From positions 186,001 through 250,000 of the forward strand of contig NZ_SBKO01000001.1 of assembly GCF_004122165.1 (NCBI RefSeq): a stretch of DNA of 64,000 nt, in the 5' to 3' direction. Shown here in pieces: positions 18,469 to 28,386 of this stretch (its first letter is position 1; the number at the start of each line of letters is the position of its first letter). Origin of the DNA: Flavobacterium amnicola. GTDB lineage: Bacteria; Bacteroidota; Bacteroidia; Flavobacteriales; Flavobacteriaceae. The notes under the pieces are model-generated. The model searched no databases, was not told the origin of the DNA, and was given only the letters and a program-made list of their open reading frames with translations. Position numbers and translations under genes: made by a program.

Positions 18469-20769
18469 TTAAAAATTCTTTTTACAACCAATTGCGATAT
18501 TCATTCCGGGCTCAGAAATATTGAATGGTCTAAACCTTGACATGTGGTTCACATAATTTTTGTCCAAAAGGTTATTAGCCGTCAATGTAAAATCAAATGA
18601 CTTGTAGGAGGTAAACCAACCGAAATTCACCAAGCAATATCCTTTCGTTTTCAATTCATTGGCTTCTACTTTATTTTGATCAAAAGTTGAGGCTAGATTG
18701 ATATTGAAAGAGTTTTTAGACAACTTCCAAAAGTCCTTACAATTAAAATACAGGGTGTTCGACAATTTTGTTGGCGTCATCATTGGTAAATGAGAATCAT
18801 TATCCGTTCGTTTTCCTTCCAATGTCGAGAACTTTGTTTCAAAATCCAACCATTTCCAACCTACAGGATGTATATCCAGTCGAGCTTCTCCACCTATTAA
18901 TTCGGCATTCGATTGATAAAACTTATATTCGGCAACCATTTCTGCGGGATTAATATTGTTAGCAATCAAATTACCTGTAGGAGCGATATAAATGTAATTA
19001 TTGACACGATTGAAGAAAAAAGAAGTTTCTAAACTGATGTTTTTGCCTTCATAGGTGGCACTAAAGTCGAACTGATTATTGTGTTCTTTATCAAAATTCG
19101 CATTCCCAATTTCAAATCTTCTCGATTCCAATTTGTATCCATTTGAGGTCAATTCATTTAAATTAGGCGAACGATACCCTGTTGCAAAACTGGTTCTTAA
19201 CACCAAATCTTCGGCAATGGTATATGCCAAACCTAGAGATGTGCTCACATTGTTGTATGAACGAGATATTTCCGGGATGGCATAATTATAGCCCAAAGTA
19301 GTTTTAGTAGCCAAATTTCTCGCATCAAATCTAGCACCAAAAGTGGCATTTAACGCCTTATGTTCGTACTTACTGACTGCAAAAAATCCAAAATCAGCAA
19401 TCGAAGCATCCGGAATTAAAACTGTTTTGGCACCCGAATTGTTCTGGTTATTTTGAAACATCCCTTGGGTACCGGCTATAGATGAAAATCGGCCCCATTT
19501 AGGCGTATTCCATTTCACATTATACGTCAGACTTTGCAAAGTCATGTCGACATACTTATAGCCTTTTTTACCCAATATCTTCCCTAAGGCAAACTCTTCG
19601 TTTTCGGTACGGTGGTTGTTTTGATAACTAAAAATGGCATCTAGTTTCGATTTCCCTAACAAGAAATTAGTTTCAGAAATTACTCTGTGATCGACAACAG
19701 TATGAAATGGCGCCTCTGTTTCAAGAGGGTATTTCTCTTTTTCAATGTCGGTATTGATGATTTCTCCGTTAGGTCCAAACAAAATATCTTTTCCATCAAG
19801 GATTCCGAAAAAAGCTTGATTGAAAGTATAGGATAAGCGAGTAGCTCCCCATTTTTGATTGGTTCCTACGTATGCTTTAGCTCCGTATTCTGACAATCTT
19901 GTATTAGGAACCCTGAAGGTTTGATTGTTTATAAAATAATCTGAAAATAATTTCCCTAAAGCACTCACCCCCCAATTCAACTTCTCTTTTGCTCCATCGA
20001 CATTGGCTAGTACTCTCCAACCATGATTATTTCTTGACATCGAAGTAAAAGCAGAACCTTGTATCGTTCCAACAGGTGCTGGTTTCGATTGAATAAAATT
20101 AACGACACCGCCCATAGCTTCAGGTCCGTACAGTAAACTTTCAGGTCCTTTTACCACTTCAATTTTCTCTACTCCATTCTCGTTCACCCCTATTCCGTGT
20201 TCGTCATCCCACTGTTGTGTTTCGAAACGAACGCCATCAATTAACGTTAAAATTCTGTTGCTTGACAATCCTCTAATTACTGGTCTTGAAATTAAAGTTC
20301 CCGTGGTGGTGGCATCTACTCCTGGAATTTTATTCAAAACATCCATAACAGTAAATCCTCCCACTTTTTGAATATCGTCTTTATGAACTACATCGGTTTT
20401 AAACGTATTTTGTTTGAATTCATTTTCAAAGGCATGAGTGACTACAATCTCATTCAAATTGGCAGTGCTTTCTTTCAGTACAACATCAAGGGTTACGGTG
20501 GTATTGGTAGCATCCACTACAGCCGATTGCAATACTGTTTGGTAACCCAAATGTGAAAACTGTACATTCAAACGACCTTTGGCTTCAATATTTAAGATAT
20601 AGTTTCCTTCATTATTAGTCAGAACGCCTTTATTCAACTCGGAAATAAAAACATATACATTGGCAATCGGACTCTCATTCGAGGCATCTTTTACTGTCCC
20701 TGACAGTGTATTTTGAGAATACAAAAATTGGATTCCCAATAAAAAAATTAATTTAAATATCGTTTTCAT
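18469..20769 (-). CDS. TonB-dependent outer-membrane receptor
   Basis: 766 aa. A signal peptide (FLLGIQFLYSQ) is followed by a carboxypeptidase-like regulatory domain (about 20-110), a plug domain (about 115-230, with IPGVDATTTG, SSNRILTLIDGVR and GPESLLYGPEAMGGVVNFI) and a 22-strand-type barrel ending in a terminal Phe. The substrate is not evident. The plug insert QQWDDEHGIG is reminiscent of receptors for metals or siderophores, but this is weak. The gene upstream in the same direction encodes a small secreted protein. Confidence 0.9.
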   Translation of the reverse strand: MKTIFKLIFLLGIQFLYSQNTLSGTVKDASNESPIANVYVFISELNKGVLTNNEGNYILNIEAKGRLNVQFSHLGYQTVLQSAVVDATNTTVTLDVVLKESTANLNEIVVTHAFENEFKQNTFKTDVVHKDDIQKVGGFTVMDVLNKIPGVDATTTGTLISRPVIRGLSSNRILTLIDGVRFETQQWDDEHGIGVNENGVEKIEVVKGPESLLYGPEAMGGVVNFIQSKPAPVGTIQGSAFTSMSRNNHGWRVLANVDGAKEKLNWGVSALGKLFSDYFINNQTFRVPNTRLSEYGAKAYVGTNQKWGATRLSYTFNQAFFGILDGKDILFGPNGEIINTDIEKEKYPLETEAPFHTVVDHRVISETNFLLGKSKLDAIFSYQNNHRTENEEFALGKILGKKGYKYVDMTLQSLTYNVKWNTPKWGRFSSIAGTQGMFQNNQNNSGAKTVLIPDASIADFGFFAVSKYEHKALNATFGARFDARNLATKTTLGYNYAIPEISRSYNNVSTSLGLAYTIAEDLVLRTSFATGYRSPNLNELTSNGYKLESRRFEIGNANFDKEHNNQFDFSATYEGKNISLETSFFFNRVNNYIYIAPTGNLIANNINPAEMVAEYKFYQSNAELIGGEARLDIHPVGWKWLDFETKFSTLEGKRTDNDSHLPMMTPTKLSNTLYFNCKDFWKLSKNSFNINLASTFDQNKVEANELKTKGYCLVNFGWFTSYKSFDFTLTANNLLDKNYVNHMSRFRPFNISEPGMNIAIGCKKNF

Positions 20770-20946
20770 TTTTATCGTTTTGACAATGGATTAGATTTGA
20801 TCATTTACTATTTAAAAAGTAGGAAACATCATTTAATTCTGATAAAAAGAGGGTATTCCTCAAATCACTAATGGAAAAGAAATTAAAAATGATGTGGTGG
20901 TGGTTTTTGGAAGTTGTCAACTTCAATTTTCAGTTGAAATCCAAAA

Positions 20947-21336
20947 TTAATTTCCTAAGTAGGATTTCCACTTGCAGTAAAGGAGGTATAAAGGCTTACA
21001 CTCCAATTTGATGGAAAGAAAACTGTTGCTTGTCGTTCTGATGTGTTGTTTCTCGGAAGAGAATGTCTTTGACGAATTTTCGATACATAAAAAGTCACCA
21101 AAGGAGTCATCCAGATCAATCTCAACTAATTCTATACTTTCTTCATAATTGTCCGTTGATAAAGAAGTAAACTTGCTACTTGCTTCTTTTATTGATTTTG
21201 CTGGACTGGATTGAAGGCTACAAGAAACAGCATTAAACGCATTTGCAGTTATGGAAAATGTCAAGAGTAAAACCAATAATAAAGCACAAGACTTTTTATT
21301 TGTGAAGAGTGTTTTAATATGTAACTGATTAAGCAA
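20947..21336 (-). CDS. Small secreted protein with C-terminal PLYxL motif (B)
   Basis: 129 aa. A signal peptide (LLVLLLTFSITANAF) is followed by a hydrophilic middle with a few cysteines. The C-terminus KPLYLLYCKWKSYLGN is closely matched by the small protein at 28387-28773. No known domain is recognised. It lies 177 bases upstream of the TonB receptor gene in the same direction and probably belongs with it. Out of frame just beyond its stop is a short open stretch ending in Pro-Pro-Pro-His-His-Phe, which may be a frameshifted tail (see findings). Confidence 0.65.
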   Translation of the reverse strand: MLNQLHIKTLFTNKKSCALLLVLLLTFSITANAFNAVSCSLQSSPAKSIKEASSKFTSLSTDNYEESIELVEIDLDDSFGDFLCIENSSKTFSSEKQHIRTTSNSFLSIKLECKPLYLLYCKWKSYLGN

Positions 21337-21353
21337 TGCTATCTTGTTTTAAA

Positions 21354-21361
21354 CAAAAGTA
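21354..21361 (-). promoter_or_regulatory. -7 element upstream of small protein B
   Basis: The minus strand reads TACTTTTG, a full match to TAnnTTTG, 17 bases before the ATG at 21336. No TTG element is visible at the usual spacing. Confidence 0.45.
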
Positions 21362-21392
21362 AAAGTTTTTCAATCGATTTTTATCATCCGTA

Positions 21393-22178
21393 TTAATTTA
21401 ATTTCTCTTCAAACCAATCAAAATTAGTAATATAGGAAATCCTAATCGTGGGATTATTCTCTTGTATTGTGTTTTTCAAATTCCAAATGTTTTGATGAAT
21501 GTAGTTCAATTGTATTTGATGGTGCGCATCAAAATTATATCCAAATCCTCCAATAATCCTATTTTGCTGAATTACCGTTTTAGCCTCCTTAACTCCAATA
21601 TTTACAAAAACCTCATCCCCTAAAACCGCAAAGACTTTCGTCTTTTCATCCTTTTTAAGTAAGGGATGATTTAACAAAAACATATAGCGCAATCGGTTAC
21701 GATATTCGTAGTTGGAAATTTCCAATTTCCCTTGATTGTTCTGTGTCGCTATACCCACAAAACGGTTTTCATCTCGTAATCGATGGGTAAACTTTAACTC
21801 TTTTTTATTGTGTACAAATGTCGTTTGCCACCACACATGATGTTCTGGAATAGTGATTTTATTCATCGGAATTTCTCCATACACATATGTATCATAATAG
21901 GTATACCCCACACTCATTACAAGCGATTTCGCAAAATGATAATCCACCGAAGGGCGAACAAACCATTGCTGTTTCTCCTTTAATCCGTTTGCAAACCTTA
22001 CAGAGCCTTCCAGAGTCAAGGACAACTTCTTGCTCAGCATGTTTTTTCCAGCATAATGAAACCAAACGTCATTATTATTGCTTTTGCTTTGAGCGTTACT
22101 ATTTTGTACTAATCCGAGAACCATTACTCCTGTTAGGAATATTGATCGTATCAATTTCAACTTTAACATAAATTGCAT
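21393..22178 (-). CDS. DUF2490 family outer-membrane protein
   Basis: 261 aa. A signal peptide ends near SNAQ; the start could equally be the ATG at 22169. Repeated amphipathic beta segments with conserved features of DUF2490 follow (NDVWFHYAGKNML; WFVRPSVDYHFAKSLVMSVGYTYYD; FTHRLRDENRF; YRNRLRYMF). This is probably a small outer-membrane beta-barrel. Function is not established for the family. A terminator separates it from the efflux operon upstream. Confidence 0.8.
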   Translation of the reverse strand: MQFMLKLKLIRSIFLTGVMVLGLVQNSNAQSKSNNNDVWFHYAGKNMLSKKLSLTLEGSVRFANGLKEKQQWFVRPSVDYHFAKSLVMSVGYTYYDTYVYGEIPMNKITIPEHHVWWQTTFVHNKKELKFTHRLRDENRFVGIATQNNQGKLEISNYEYRNRLRYMFLLNHPLLKKDEKTKVFAVLGDEVFVNIGVKEAKTVIQQNRIIGGFGYNFDAHHQIQLNYIHQNIWNLKNTIQENNPTIRISYITNFDWFEEKLN

Positions 22179-22306
22179 TACTTTAAATCAACTACAGAAT
22201 AAAACCAATTGAATTCGTTCGATTCCCTATTTAACACTAAGAAGTTGGTAAAGATAATTGCTTTATAATACGCATCCAAATCGGACTCTTCCAAATCTAG
22301 CCCAAT

Positions 22307-22340
22307 AAAAAAGCCATCATACCGGAGTACAATGGCTTCT
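22307..22340 (-). terminator. Terminator after the efflux outer-membrane factor
   Basis: Arms AAGCCAT (22311-22317) and ATGGCTT (22332-22338) with a 14-nt loop are followed on the minus strand by a T run. It lies 22 bases past the stop of the OMF gene. Confidence 0.7.
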
Positions 22341-22361
22341 TTGAAAAATAACTAACTGTAA

Positions 22362-23804
22362 TTAATTCCATCCGCCACCTAAAGCACGGTAAATGTTCAC
22401 CATGGCATTTAGCTGTTGCATTTTGGTTTCCATTAAATCAAATTTGGATTCCAATGCATCGCGTTGGGTAAGTAATACTTCCATATAATCCGCTCTAGCC
22501 GAACGGAAAAGTTCATTTGAAATGGATACCGAATTAGTAAGGGCTTCCACCTGTTTTGCTCTTAAAGAATAACTTTTCTCCAGATTACTGATTTTAGAAA
22601 CCTGATTGGCCACTTCCAAATAACTATTCAAAATAGTTTGTTCGTATTTGTACACCGCTTGAATTTGTTTGGCATTTGCGGAACTATAACTAGCCTTTAT
22701 CGCATTACGATTAATTAGCGGAGCCATCAAATCGCCAGCAAGAGAATACAGTAATGATTTTGGATTGAAAAGATAACCAGGATTGAAAGCCTGAAATCCA
22801 ATTCCAGCAGAAATACCAACTGAAGGATAAAATCTGGCTCTCGCTGCTTTTACATCTAATTTGGAAGCTTCTAATTCAAATTCTGCCTGACGAATATCGG
22901 GTCTGTTTTTCAAAAGTTGAGAGGGGATTCCAACATGAACCATATTGGGCATCATATCATTGAAAGACTTTGTACTTCTATCCACATGTTTTGGAAATCG
23001 TCCCACCAGAAAATTAATTCGGTTTTCGGTTTCCACAATTTTTTGCTGTACTTCAAATTGTAAACTTTTAGTTTTAAAAACTTCCGCTTCAAATTTTTTC
23101 ACAGGCAATTCTGTCACACGAGCTGCTTCCTTTTGAACTTTTACTATTTCTAAAGCATTACTCTGAATTTCAATATTTTGGTTTATAATTTCCAATTGAT
23201 TATCCAAAGCCAATAACTCGTAGTACGAATTGGCAATTTCTGACACCAAATTGGTCACCATGAAATTTTTACCTTCAATTGAAGACAAATAACGGTTCAC
23301 CGCAGCCTTTTTACCATTGCGTAATTTTTTCCAGATATCGATTTCCCAATTGGCTACAATTCCAATATTGTAATCTTGCAAAGGTTCTGGCATTTCTTTA
23401 CCTGGTTTGATTTCGGTGGTAGCTTCCATCGCACCAATATTTGTGAAACGAGCCACTTTATCGACCGAAGCACCTCCTTTTAATCCAACAGAGGGCAAAT
23501 ATTCTCCTTTTCGGATTCTTACTTCGTTCTTCGCGATTTCAATTTCTTGCAAGGTAACATTCAACTCTTGGTTGTTTTGTAATGCCAATTCAATCAAAGC
23601 TTGCAAATGAGCATCTTTAAAATAGGTTTTCCACGAAATTGCACCTGAATTTAAGGTATCTTTAGTGGCTCCAGCAAACATTTCCGGAGCCGATTTGTTT
23701 TCTTTTTTTTCAACTATGGAAGTAGATTTACAACCCACAACAGCTTGAAACAGCAAGGCTACGACCATAAATTCGAAAATGCGATTTTTATTTAACTTCA
23801 TCAT
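22362..23804 (-). CDS. Efflux outer-membrane factor (NodT/OprM-type lipoprotein)
   Basis: 480 aa. The lipobox is AVVGC near residue 25, so it is a lipidated TolC-like channel. Two repeats of the outer-membrane efflux domain are seen, with typical motifs (WEIDIWKKLRNGKKAA, LLKNRPDIRQAEFELEA, FYPSVGISAGIGFQ). It is the third component of the RND pump encoded immediately upstream; its start overlaps the end of the permease gene by 17 bases, implying translational coupling. An ATG one codon in is an equally good start. Confidence 0.93.
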   Translation of the reverse strand: MMKLNKNRIFEFMVVALLFQAVVGCKSTSIVEKKENKSAPEMFAGATKDTLNSGAISWKTYFKDAHLQALIELALQNNQELNVTLQEIEIAKNEVRIRKGEYLPSVGLKGGASVDKVARFTNIGAMEATTEIKPGKEMPEPLQDYNIGIVANWEIDIWKKLRNGKKAAVNRYLSSIEGKNFMVTNLVSEIANSYYELLALDNQLEIINQNIEIQSNALEIVKVQKEAARVTELPVKKFEAEVFKTKSLQFEVQQKIVETENRINFLVGRFPKHVDRSTKSFNDMMPNMVHVGIPSQLLKNRPDIRQAEFELEASKLDVKAARARFYPSVGISAGIGFQAFNPGYLFNPKSLLYSLAGDLMAPLINRNAIKASYSSANAKQIQAVYKYEQTILNSYLEVANQVSKISNLEKSYSLRAKQVEALTNSVSISNELFRSARADYMEVLLTQRDALESKFDLMETKMQQLNAMVNIYRALGGGWN

Positions 23805-26800
23805 TCTCTTCTGTTTTTTGATTATTTATATTAAATCCGTCCATCATTTGCACAAATTCATCTGACAATGAACTTTCATCTTCGCCTTTAATCAATTTTC
23901 GACCATCGGCCATTGAACCAAAAATGTAGTACAGTCCCGGAACAATTACCACTCCGAAAATAGTTCCGAACAACATTCCTCCCAAAGCTGCAGCTCCAAT
24001 GGTCTTGTTACCAATAGCACCCGCTCCTGTAGCGATAATCAATGGAATCAATCCGGCGATGAAGGCAAATGAAGTCATCAAAATTGGTCGAAAACGCACT
24101 TTGGCACCTTCGATAGCAGCGTCTAGGATAGTAAAGCCTTCGTTCCGCTTCTGAATGGCAAATTCGACAATCAATACAGCATTCTTACCGAGCAATCCGA
24201 CAAGCATGATGAGTCCGATTTGAGCATAAATATTATTTTCAAGTCCCATGGCCTGAAGTAGAAAGAAAGAACCGAAAACACCCACTGGAAGTGAAAAAAT
24301 CACCGATAACGGAATAATAAAACTTTCGTATTGCGCGGCTAAAACAAAATACACAAACAGCAATACGATAGCAAATATGTAAATGGATTCATTTCCTTTA
24401 TTGGATTCGTCGAACGATAGCCCTTCCCAAGCAATATCATATCCTTTTGGAAGGGAAACCTCAGCCACTTCACGAATGGCTTTAATAGCTTCGGCCGTTG
24501 TATACCCTTCTGCTGGAAGTCCTTGAATAGCCGATGAATTATACATATTGTATCGTGTAATCTCATTTGGCCCTTGTCCTTTTTTAAGTGTCATAAATGC
24601 CGAATAAGGTACCATTTCGCCTTTATCATTTTTCACATAGAGGTTCAAAATATCGGTTGGCAACCTTCTAAATTTTGGATCGGATTGCACATACACTTTG
24701 AAGAAACGTCCGAATTTGATAAAACCTTGTTCATATGTACTACCAATCAAGATATTCAGGTTTTCCATGGCTTTACCAATGGATACCCCTTTCTGCATGG
24801 CAAGTTCATTATTAATTTCTAATTCGTACTGCGGATAATTCGCGGCAAAGAAGGTAAACAATCCGGTTAATTCTTTACGCTTGCTCAAATCTTCCATGAA
24901 TTTTTTATTCACTTTATCGAAGTCTTGATAATCGGTCGTGGTATTTTTATCCAATAAACGCATCGAAAAACCTCCTGACGCTCCGAATCCAGGAATAGCT
25001 GGCGGTTCGAAATATTCGACGATGGCTCCTAAACCATGTGATTTTTCCTCTAACTCTTCCATGATTTCCTTAACCGTATGCTTACGCTCATCCCATGGTT
25101 TTAAGTTGATCAAACAGGTACCAGCATTCGAACCACGACCTTCGGTCATGATTTCATACCCCGCCAATGATGAAACCGATTCTACTCCATCCACCTTCTC
25201 ACAAATTTTCTGAAGTTTCTGTGAAACATGATTCGTTGTTTCTAACGTAGAACCCGGTGGTGTTTGAATAATCGCATAAATGGTTCCTTGATCTTCTATC
25301 GGAATGAATCCAGAAGGAAGAATTTGGTTCTCAATAAATATACCGGCACAGAAAACGGCCAAAATCCCAAACGTAAGCACTCTTCGGTTAACAATAGCTT
25401 TCAATAAAGCCACATATTTCCCGGTAAGCTTATCGAATGCATGATTAAAACGGTCCAAAGCCTTGGTCAAAAGATTCTGTTTTTTCGGGTGACCGTGATG
25501 GTTTTTCAACATCATTGCACACAATACAGGTGTTAAAGTAAGTGCAATAAGCGCTGAAATCACAATGGAACTGGCCATCGTAATCGAGAACTGACGGTAG
25601 AAAGTTCCTACTGGTCCCGACATAAATGAGATTGGCAAGAATACAGAAACCATAACCGCAGTAATCGCAATAACGGCACCAGCAATTTCACCCAATACTT
25701 TTTTGACTGCTTGATATGGGGTAATATTGGGGAATTCTTCAAATTTGGCATGCACCGCCTCGACGACGACAATCGCATCATCGACCACAATACCAATTGC
25801 CAGAACAAGGGCAAAAAGCGTTACCAAGTTAATGGAAAGTCCGAAGAACTGAATCACGAAGAAGGCACCTATCAACGAAACGGGAACCGCTAAAATCGGA
25901 ATTAACGTCGATCGCCAATCCCCTAAAAATATGAATACCACCAATGCAACCAAAATAAAGGCATCACGTAACGTATCGATAACCTGCTCAATAGACGCAT
26001 CAAGGAATTGTGACACATCATAACTGATTTTATAATCCATGCCCGGTGGGAAGGATTCTTTCATTTCTTCCAGCTTATCTTTAATTTCTTTAATTACTTC
26101 ACTGGCATTACTTCCGTAGTTTTGTTTCAATACGATTGCTGCCGAAGGATGACCATCTAAATTCGAATAGATATCAAAAAACTCACTTCCTAATTCAACC
26201 TTACCAATATCTTTTAAATGAATACTTTCACCATCTGAATTGGCACGAATAATTACATTTTCATATTCTTTCGGTTCGCTATATCGCCCTTTATATGTCA
26301 GTACATATTCTAACGATTGCGCCGCTATCCCTGAACTTTGTCCGATACGTCCCGGACGACCAATAATACTCTGCTCGCCCAAGGCATCCATCACTTCTTC
26401 TACCGAAATATTATAGGCTCGCATACGCTCTGGATTTAACCAAACACGCATCGCATAGGTTCTACTTCCTAAAATTTGAGAACGTGCTACCCCTTTCAAA
26501 CGGTTGATTTCAGGAATCATTTTTACACTTGCGTAGTTGTACAGGAATTTTTCATCCATTCCTTTATCTTTCGAATAAAGATTCACATACATCAGCATAC
26601 TAGGTTGAATAGGCGTAATTACTACCCCTTCACGTTGCACCAATTCCGGCAACAATGGCATTACCTGATCGACCCTAGTTTTTACACGTACAACGGCCTG
26701 ATTCGGATCGGTACCTGGTTCAAAAATAATACGCAAGGTAGCTTCTCCTGCACTAGTAGCATCGGTAGCGATATAACGCATTCCTTCCACTCCGTTTATA

Positions 26801-27003
26801 GAATTCTCTAGAGTAATCAAGGTTGATTTTACCAATACATCGGCACTAGCACCGGGATAGGCAATAAATATATTTACTGTAGTTGGGGCGATTTGTGGAA
26901 ATTGGGATATCGGCATCTGTTTGATGGCCAATGTTCCCACAAAAAGTATCATGATTGAAATTACAATCGCAAATACGGGTCTTTGTATGAATTTGCTAAA
27001 CAT
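23788..27003 (-). CDS. RND efflux permease, HAE1/AcrB type
   Basis: 1071 aa. Twelve transmembrane helices and two large periplasmic loops are expected from the pattern. The first helix block starts FIQRPVFAIVISIMILFVGTLA. The TM4 proton-relay pair is present (AIGIVVDDAIVVVEAVH), which fits a drug-type rather than a heavy-metal (CzcA) transporter. It works with the adaptor upstream (18-base gap) and the OMF downstream (overlap). Its substrates cannot be read from the sequence. Confidence 0.96.
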   Translation of the reverse strand: MFSKFIQRPVFAIVISIMILFVGTLAIKQMPISQFPQIAPTTVNIFIAYPGASADVLVKSTLITLENSINGVEGMRYIATDATSAGEATLRIIFEPGTDPNQAVVRVKTRVDQVMPLLPELVQREGVVITPIQPSMLMYVNLYSKDKGMDEKFLYNYASVKMIPEINRLKGVARSQILGSRTYAMRVWLNPERMRAYNISVEEVMDALGEQSIIGRPGRIGQSSGIAAQSLEYVLTYKGRYSEPKEYENVIIRANSDGESIHLKDIGKVELGSEFFDIYSNLDGHPSAAIVLKQNYGSNASEVIKEIKDKLEEMKESFPPGMDYKISYDVSQFLDASIEQVIDTLRDAFILVALVVFIFLGDWRSTLIPILAVPVSLIGAFFVIQFFGLSINLVTLFALVLAIGIVVDDAIVVVEAVHAKFEEFPNITPYQAVKKVLGEIAGAVIAITAVMVSVFLPISFMSGPVGTFYRQFSITMASSIVISALIALTLTPVLCAMMLKNHHGHPKKQNLLTKALDRFNHAFDKLTGKYVALLKAIVNRRVLTFGILAVFCAGIFIENQILPSGFIPIEDQGTIYAIIQTPPGSTLETTNHVSQKLQKICEKVDGVESVSSLAGYEIMTEGRGSNAGTCLINLKPWDERKHTVKEIMEELEEKSHGLGAIVEYFEPPAIPGFGASGGFSMRLLDKNTTTDYQDFDKVNKKFMEDLSKRKELTGLFTFFAANYPQYELEINNELAMQKGVSIGKAMENLNILIGSTYEQGFIKFGRFFKVYVQSDPKFRRLPTDILNLYVKNDKGEMVPYSAFMTLKKGQGPNEITRYNMYNSSAIQGLPAEGYTTAEAIKAIREVAEVSLPKGYDIAWEGLSFDESNKGNESIYIFAIVLLFVYFVLAAQYESFIIPLSVIFSLPVGVFGSFFLLQAMGLENNIYAQIGLIMLVGLLGKNAVLIVEFAIQKRNEGFTILDAAIEGAKVRFRPILMTSFAFIAGLIPLIIATGAGAIGNKTIGAAALGGMLFGTIFGVVIVPGLYYIFGSMADGRKLIKGEDESSLSDEFVQMMDGFNINNQKTEENDEVK

Positions 27004-27021
27004 TTTTTCTTCCTATTTTAA

Positions 27022-28104
27022 TTATTCAGCATACAATTCTAAATGGGAAAGCACGTGTGTGGCATCTTCCATTTTGTATTCGATTTTCTCGTTCTCTTTT
27101 ACTAGACGTAAGCCTTCCAAAAGAATTTTATCTCCTTCCGACAAACCACTGCTAATAGCGAATATGTGTGGTAATTCGGCAGCAATTGTAATGGCTCTCG
27201 ATTTTACCTCATTATTTTTATCGATCACATACACGTATTTTTTCTCCAGCACTTCGAAAGTTGCTTTCTGCGGAATTAATAAAGCATTTTTTAAGGAAAT
27301 AGTAGTTTGAACATTTCCCGTTTCACCATGGCGTAAAAGCCCTTTTGGATTTGGGAAAGTGGCTCTGAAAGCAATGTTACCCGTTTCATTATTAAAATCG
27401 GCTTCGATGGTTTCTACGATACCGGTATAACCAAAGGTTTCATTATTCGCCATAATCAGATTCACTTTAGTTTTACTGTTACTGGCTTTCGATTTATAGT
27501 CTAAATATTCCGATTCTGGAACATTGTAGTACACCCACATTTTACTGTTATCGGATAAATTGGTCAACAAATCACCTTCATCTAATAAACTCCCTAATCG
27601 CACGTGAAACTTATCAACGATTCCATCGAAGGGCGCTCTAATTTCCGTAAACTGCAAATGCACTCTCATCAGCGCCAATTCGGCATTAGCTTTGTCTAAT
27701 TTGGCTTTGGCCATAGCCAATTCATTAGGCGAAACCACATTTTTATCGGCTAATTTTTTGGTATTTTGGTATTCAATTTTTACAAAATCGGCTTCCGCTT
27801 GCGCTTTTTGAACTTCTGCTTGATATAAATTAGGCATGATTTGAAACAACAGTTGCCCTTTACGCACAAACTGTCCTTCATCTACAAATATCTTTTGCAA
27901 ATAACCTCTTTCCTGTGCTCTTAGTTCAATGTGATTGGAAGCGTGTATCTGACATACATAATCTTTGGTAACAACAGTATCTTTTTTAACTGGAGTTGTC
28001 ACTAAAAAATGTGTTTTTTCTTCTTTTCCTTCTTTTTTGGAGTCGCAGCTAGTATGCAGGAATAATGCAAACGCGCTAACTAGTAACAAAACTTTTTTTG
28101 CCAT
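27022..28104 (-). CDS. RND efflux periplasmic adaptor (membrane fusion protein)
   Basis: 360 aa. It is a lipoprotein with lipobox LHTSC near residue 20. The MFP layout is a barrel-sandwich half (LRAQERGYLQKIFVDEGQFVRKGQLLFQI), an alpha-helical hairpin, the second lipoyl half (FTEIRAPFDGIVDKF) and a beta-barrel. It bridges the permease and the outer-membrane channel. It is the first gene of the pump operon. The 282 bases upstream contain a perfect palindrome that could be an operator. Confidence 0.94.
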   Translation of the reverse strand: MAKKVLLLVSAFALFLHTSCDSKKEGKEEKTHFLVTTPVKKDTVVTKDYVCQIHASNHIELRAQERGYLQKIFVDEGQFVRKGQLLFQIMPNLYQAEVQKAQAEADFVKIEYQNTKKLADKNVVSPNELAMAKAKLDKANAELALMRVHLQFTEIRAPFDGIVDKFHVRLGSLLDEGDLLTNLSDNSKMWVYYNVPESEYLDYKSKASNSKTKVNLIMANNETFGYTGIVETIEADFNNETGNIAFRATFPNPKGLLRHGETGNVQTTISLKNALLIPQKATFEVLEKKYVYVIDKNNEVKSRAITIAAELPHIFAISSGLSEGDKILLEGLRLVKENEKIEYKMEDATHVLSHLELYAE

Positions 28105-28386
28105 AACTAGGTAATAATAAATAGATTAATTTTTTTGAATAAAATGATGCAACCGAATAACCCTGATGGGTAAACGGTTTTAGAAAAGACTTAGAATGAA
28201 AGAAGTTCATTCCATTTCGGAAAAATCAAATTTTCAGCAACAGACTTAGTAATTCAAAAGATAGTATGCATACTCATCATGTACTATTTTTTGACAAACT
28301 TGTCCATTTCAAATAGAACCGAAATAAAATTTTAAAAAATCAACAGATAACTGTTACACTTTACAATCCTACTAAGTCAAAAATGC
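28105..28386. promoter_or_regulatory. Intergenic control region of the efflux operon
   Basis: No gene is seen in these 282 bases. There is a perfect 12-bp palindrome at 28263-28274 (AGTATGCATACT) inside a looser ATAGTA/TACTAT arrangement. It lies about 160 bases before the adaptor ATG, where an operator for a pump repressor would be expected. No TAnnTTTG element was found, and no regulator gene is adjacent. Confidence 0.4.
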
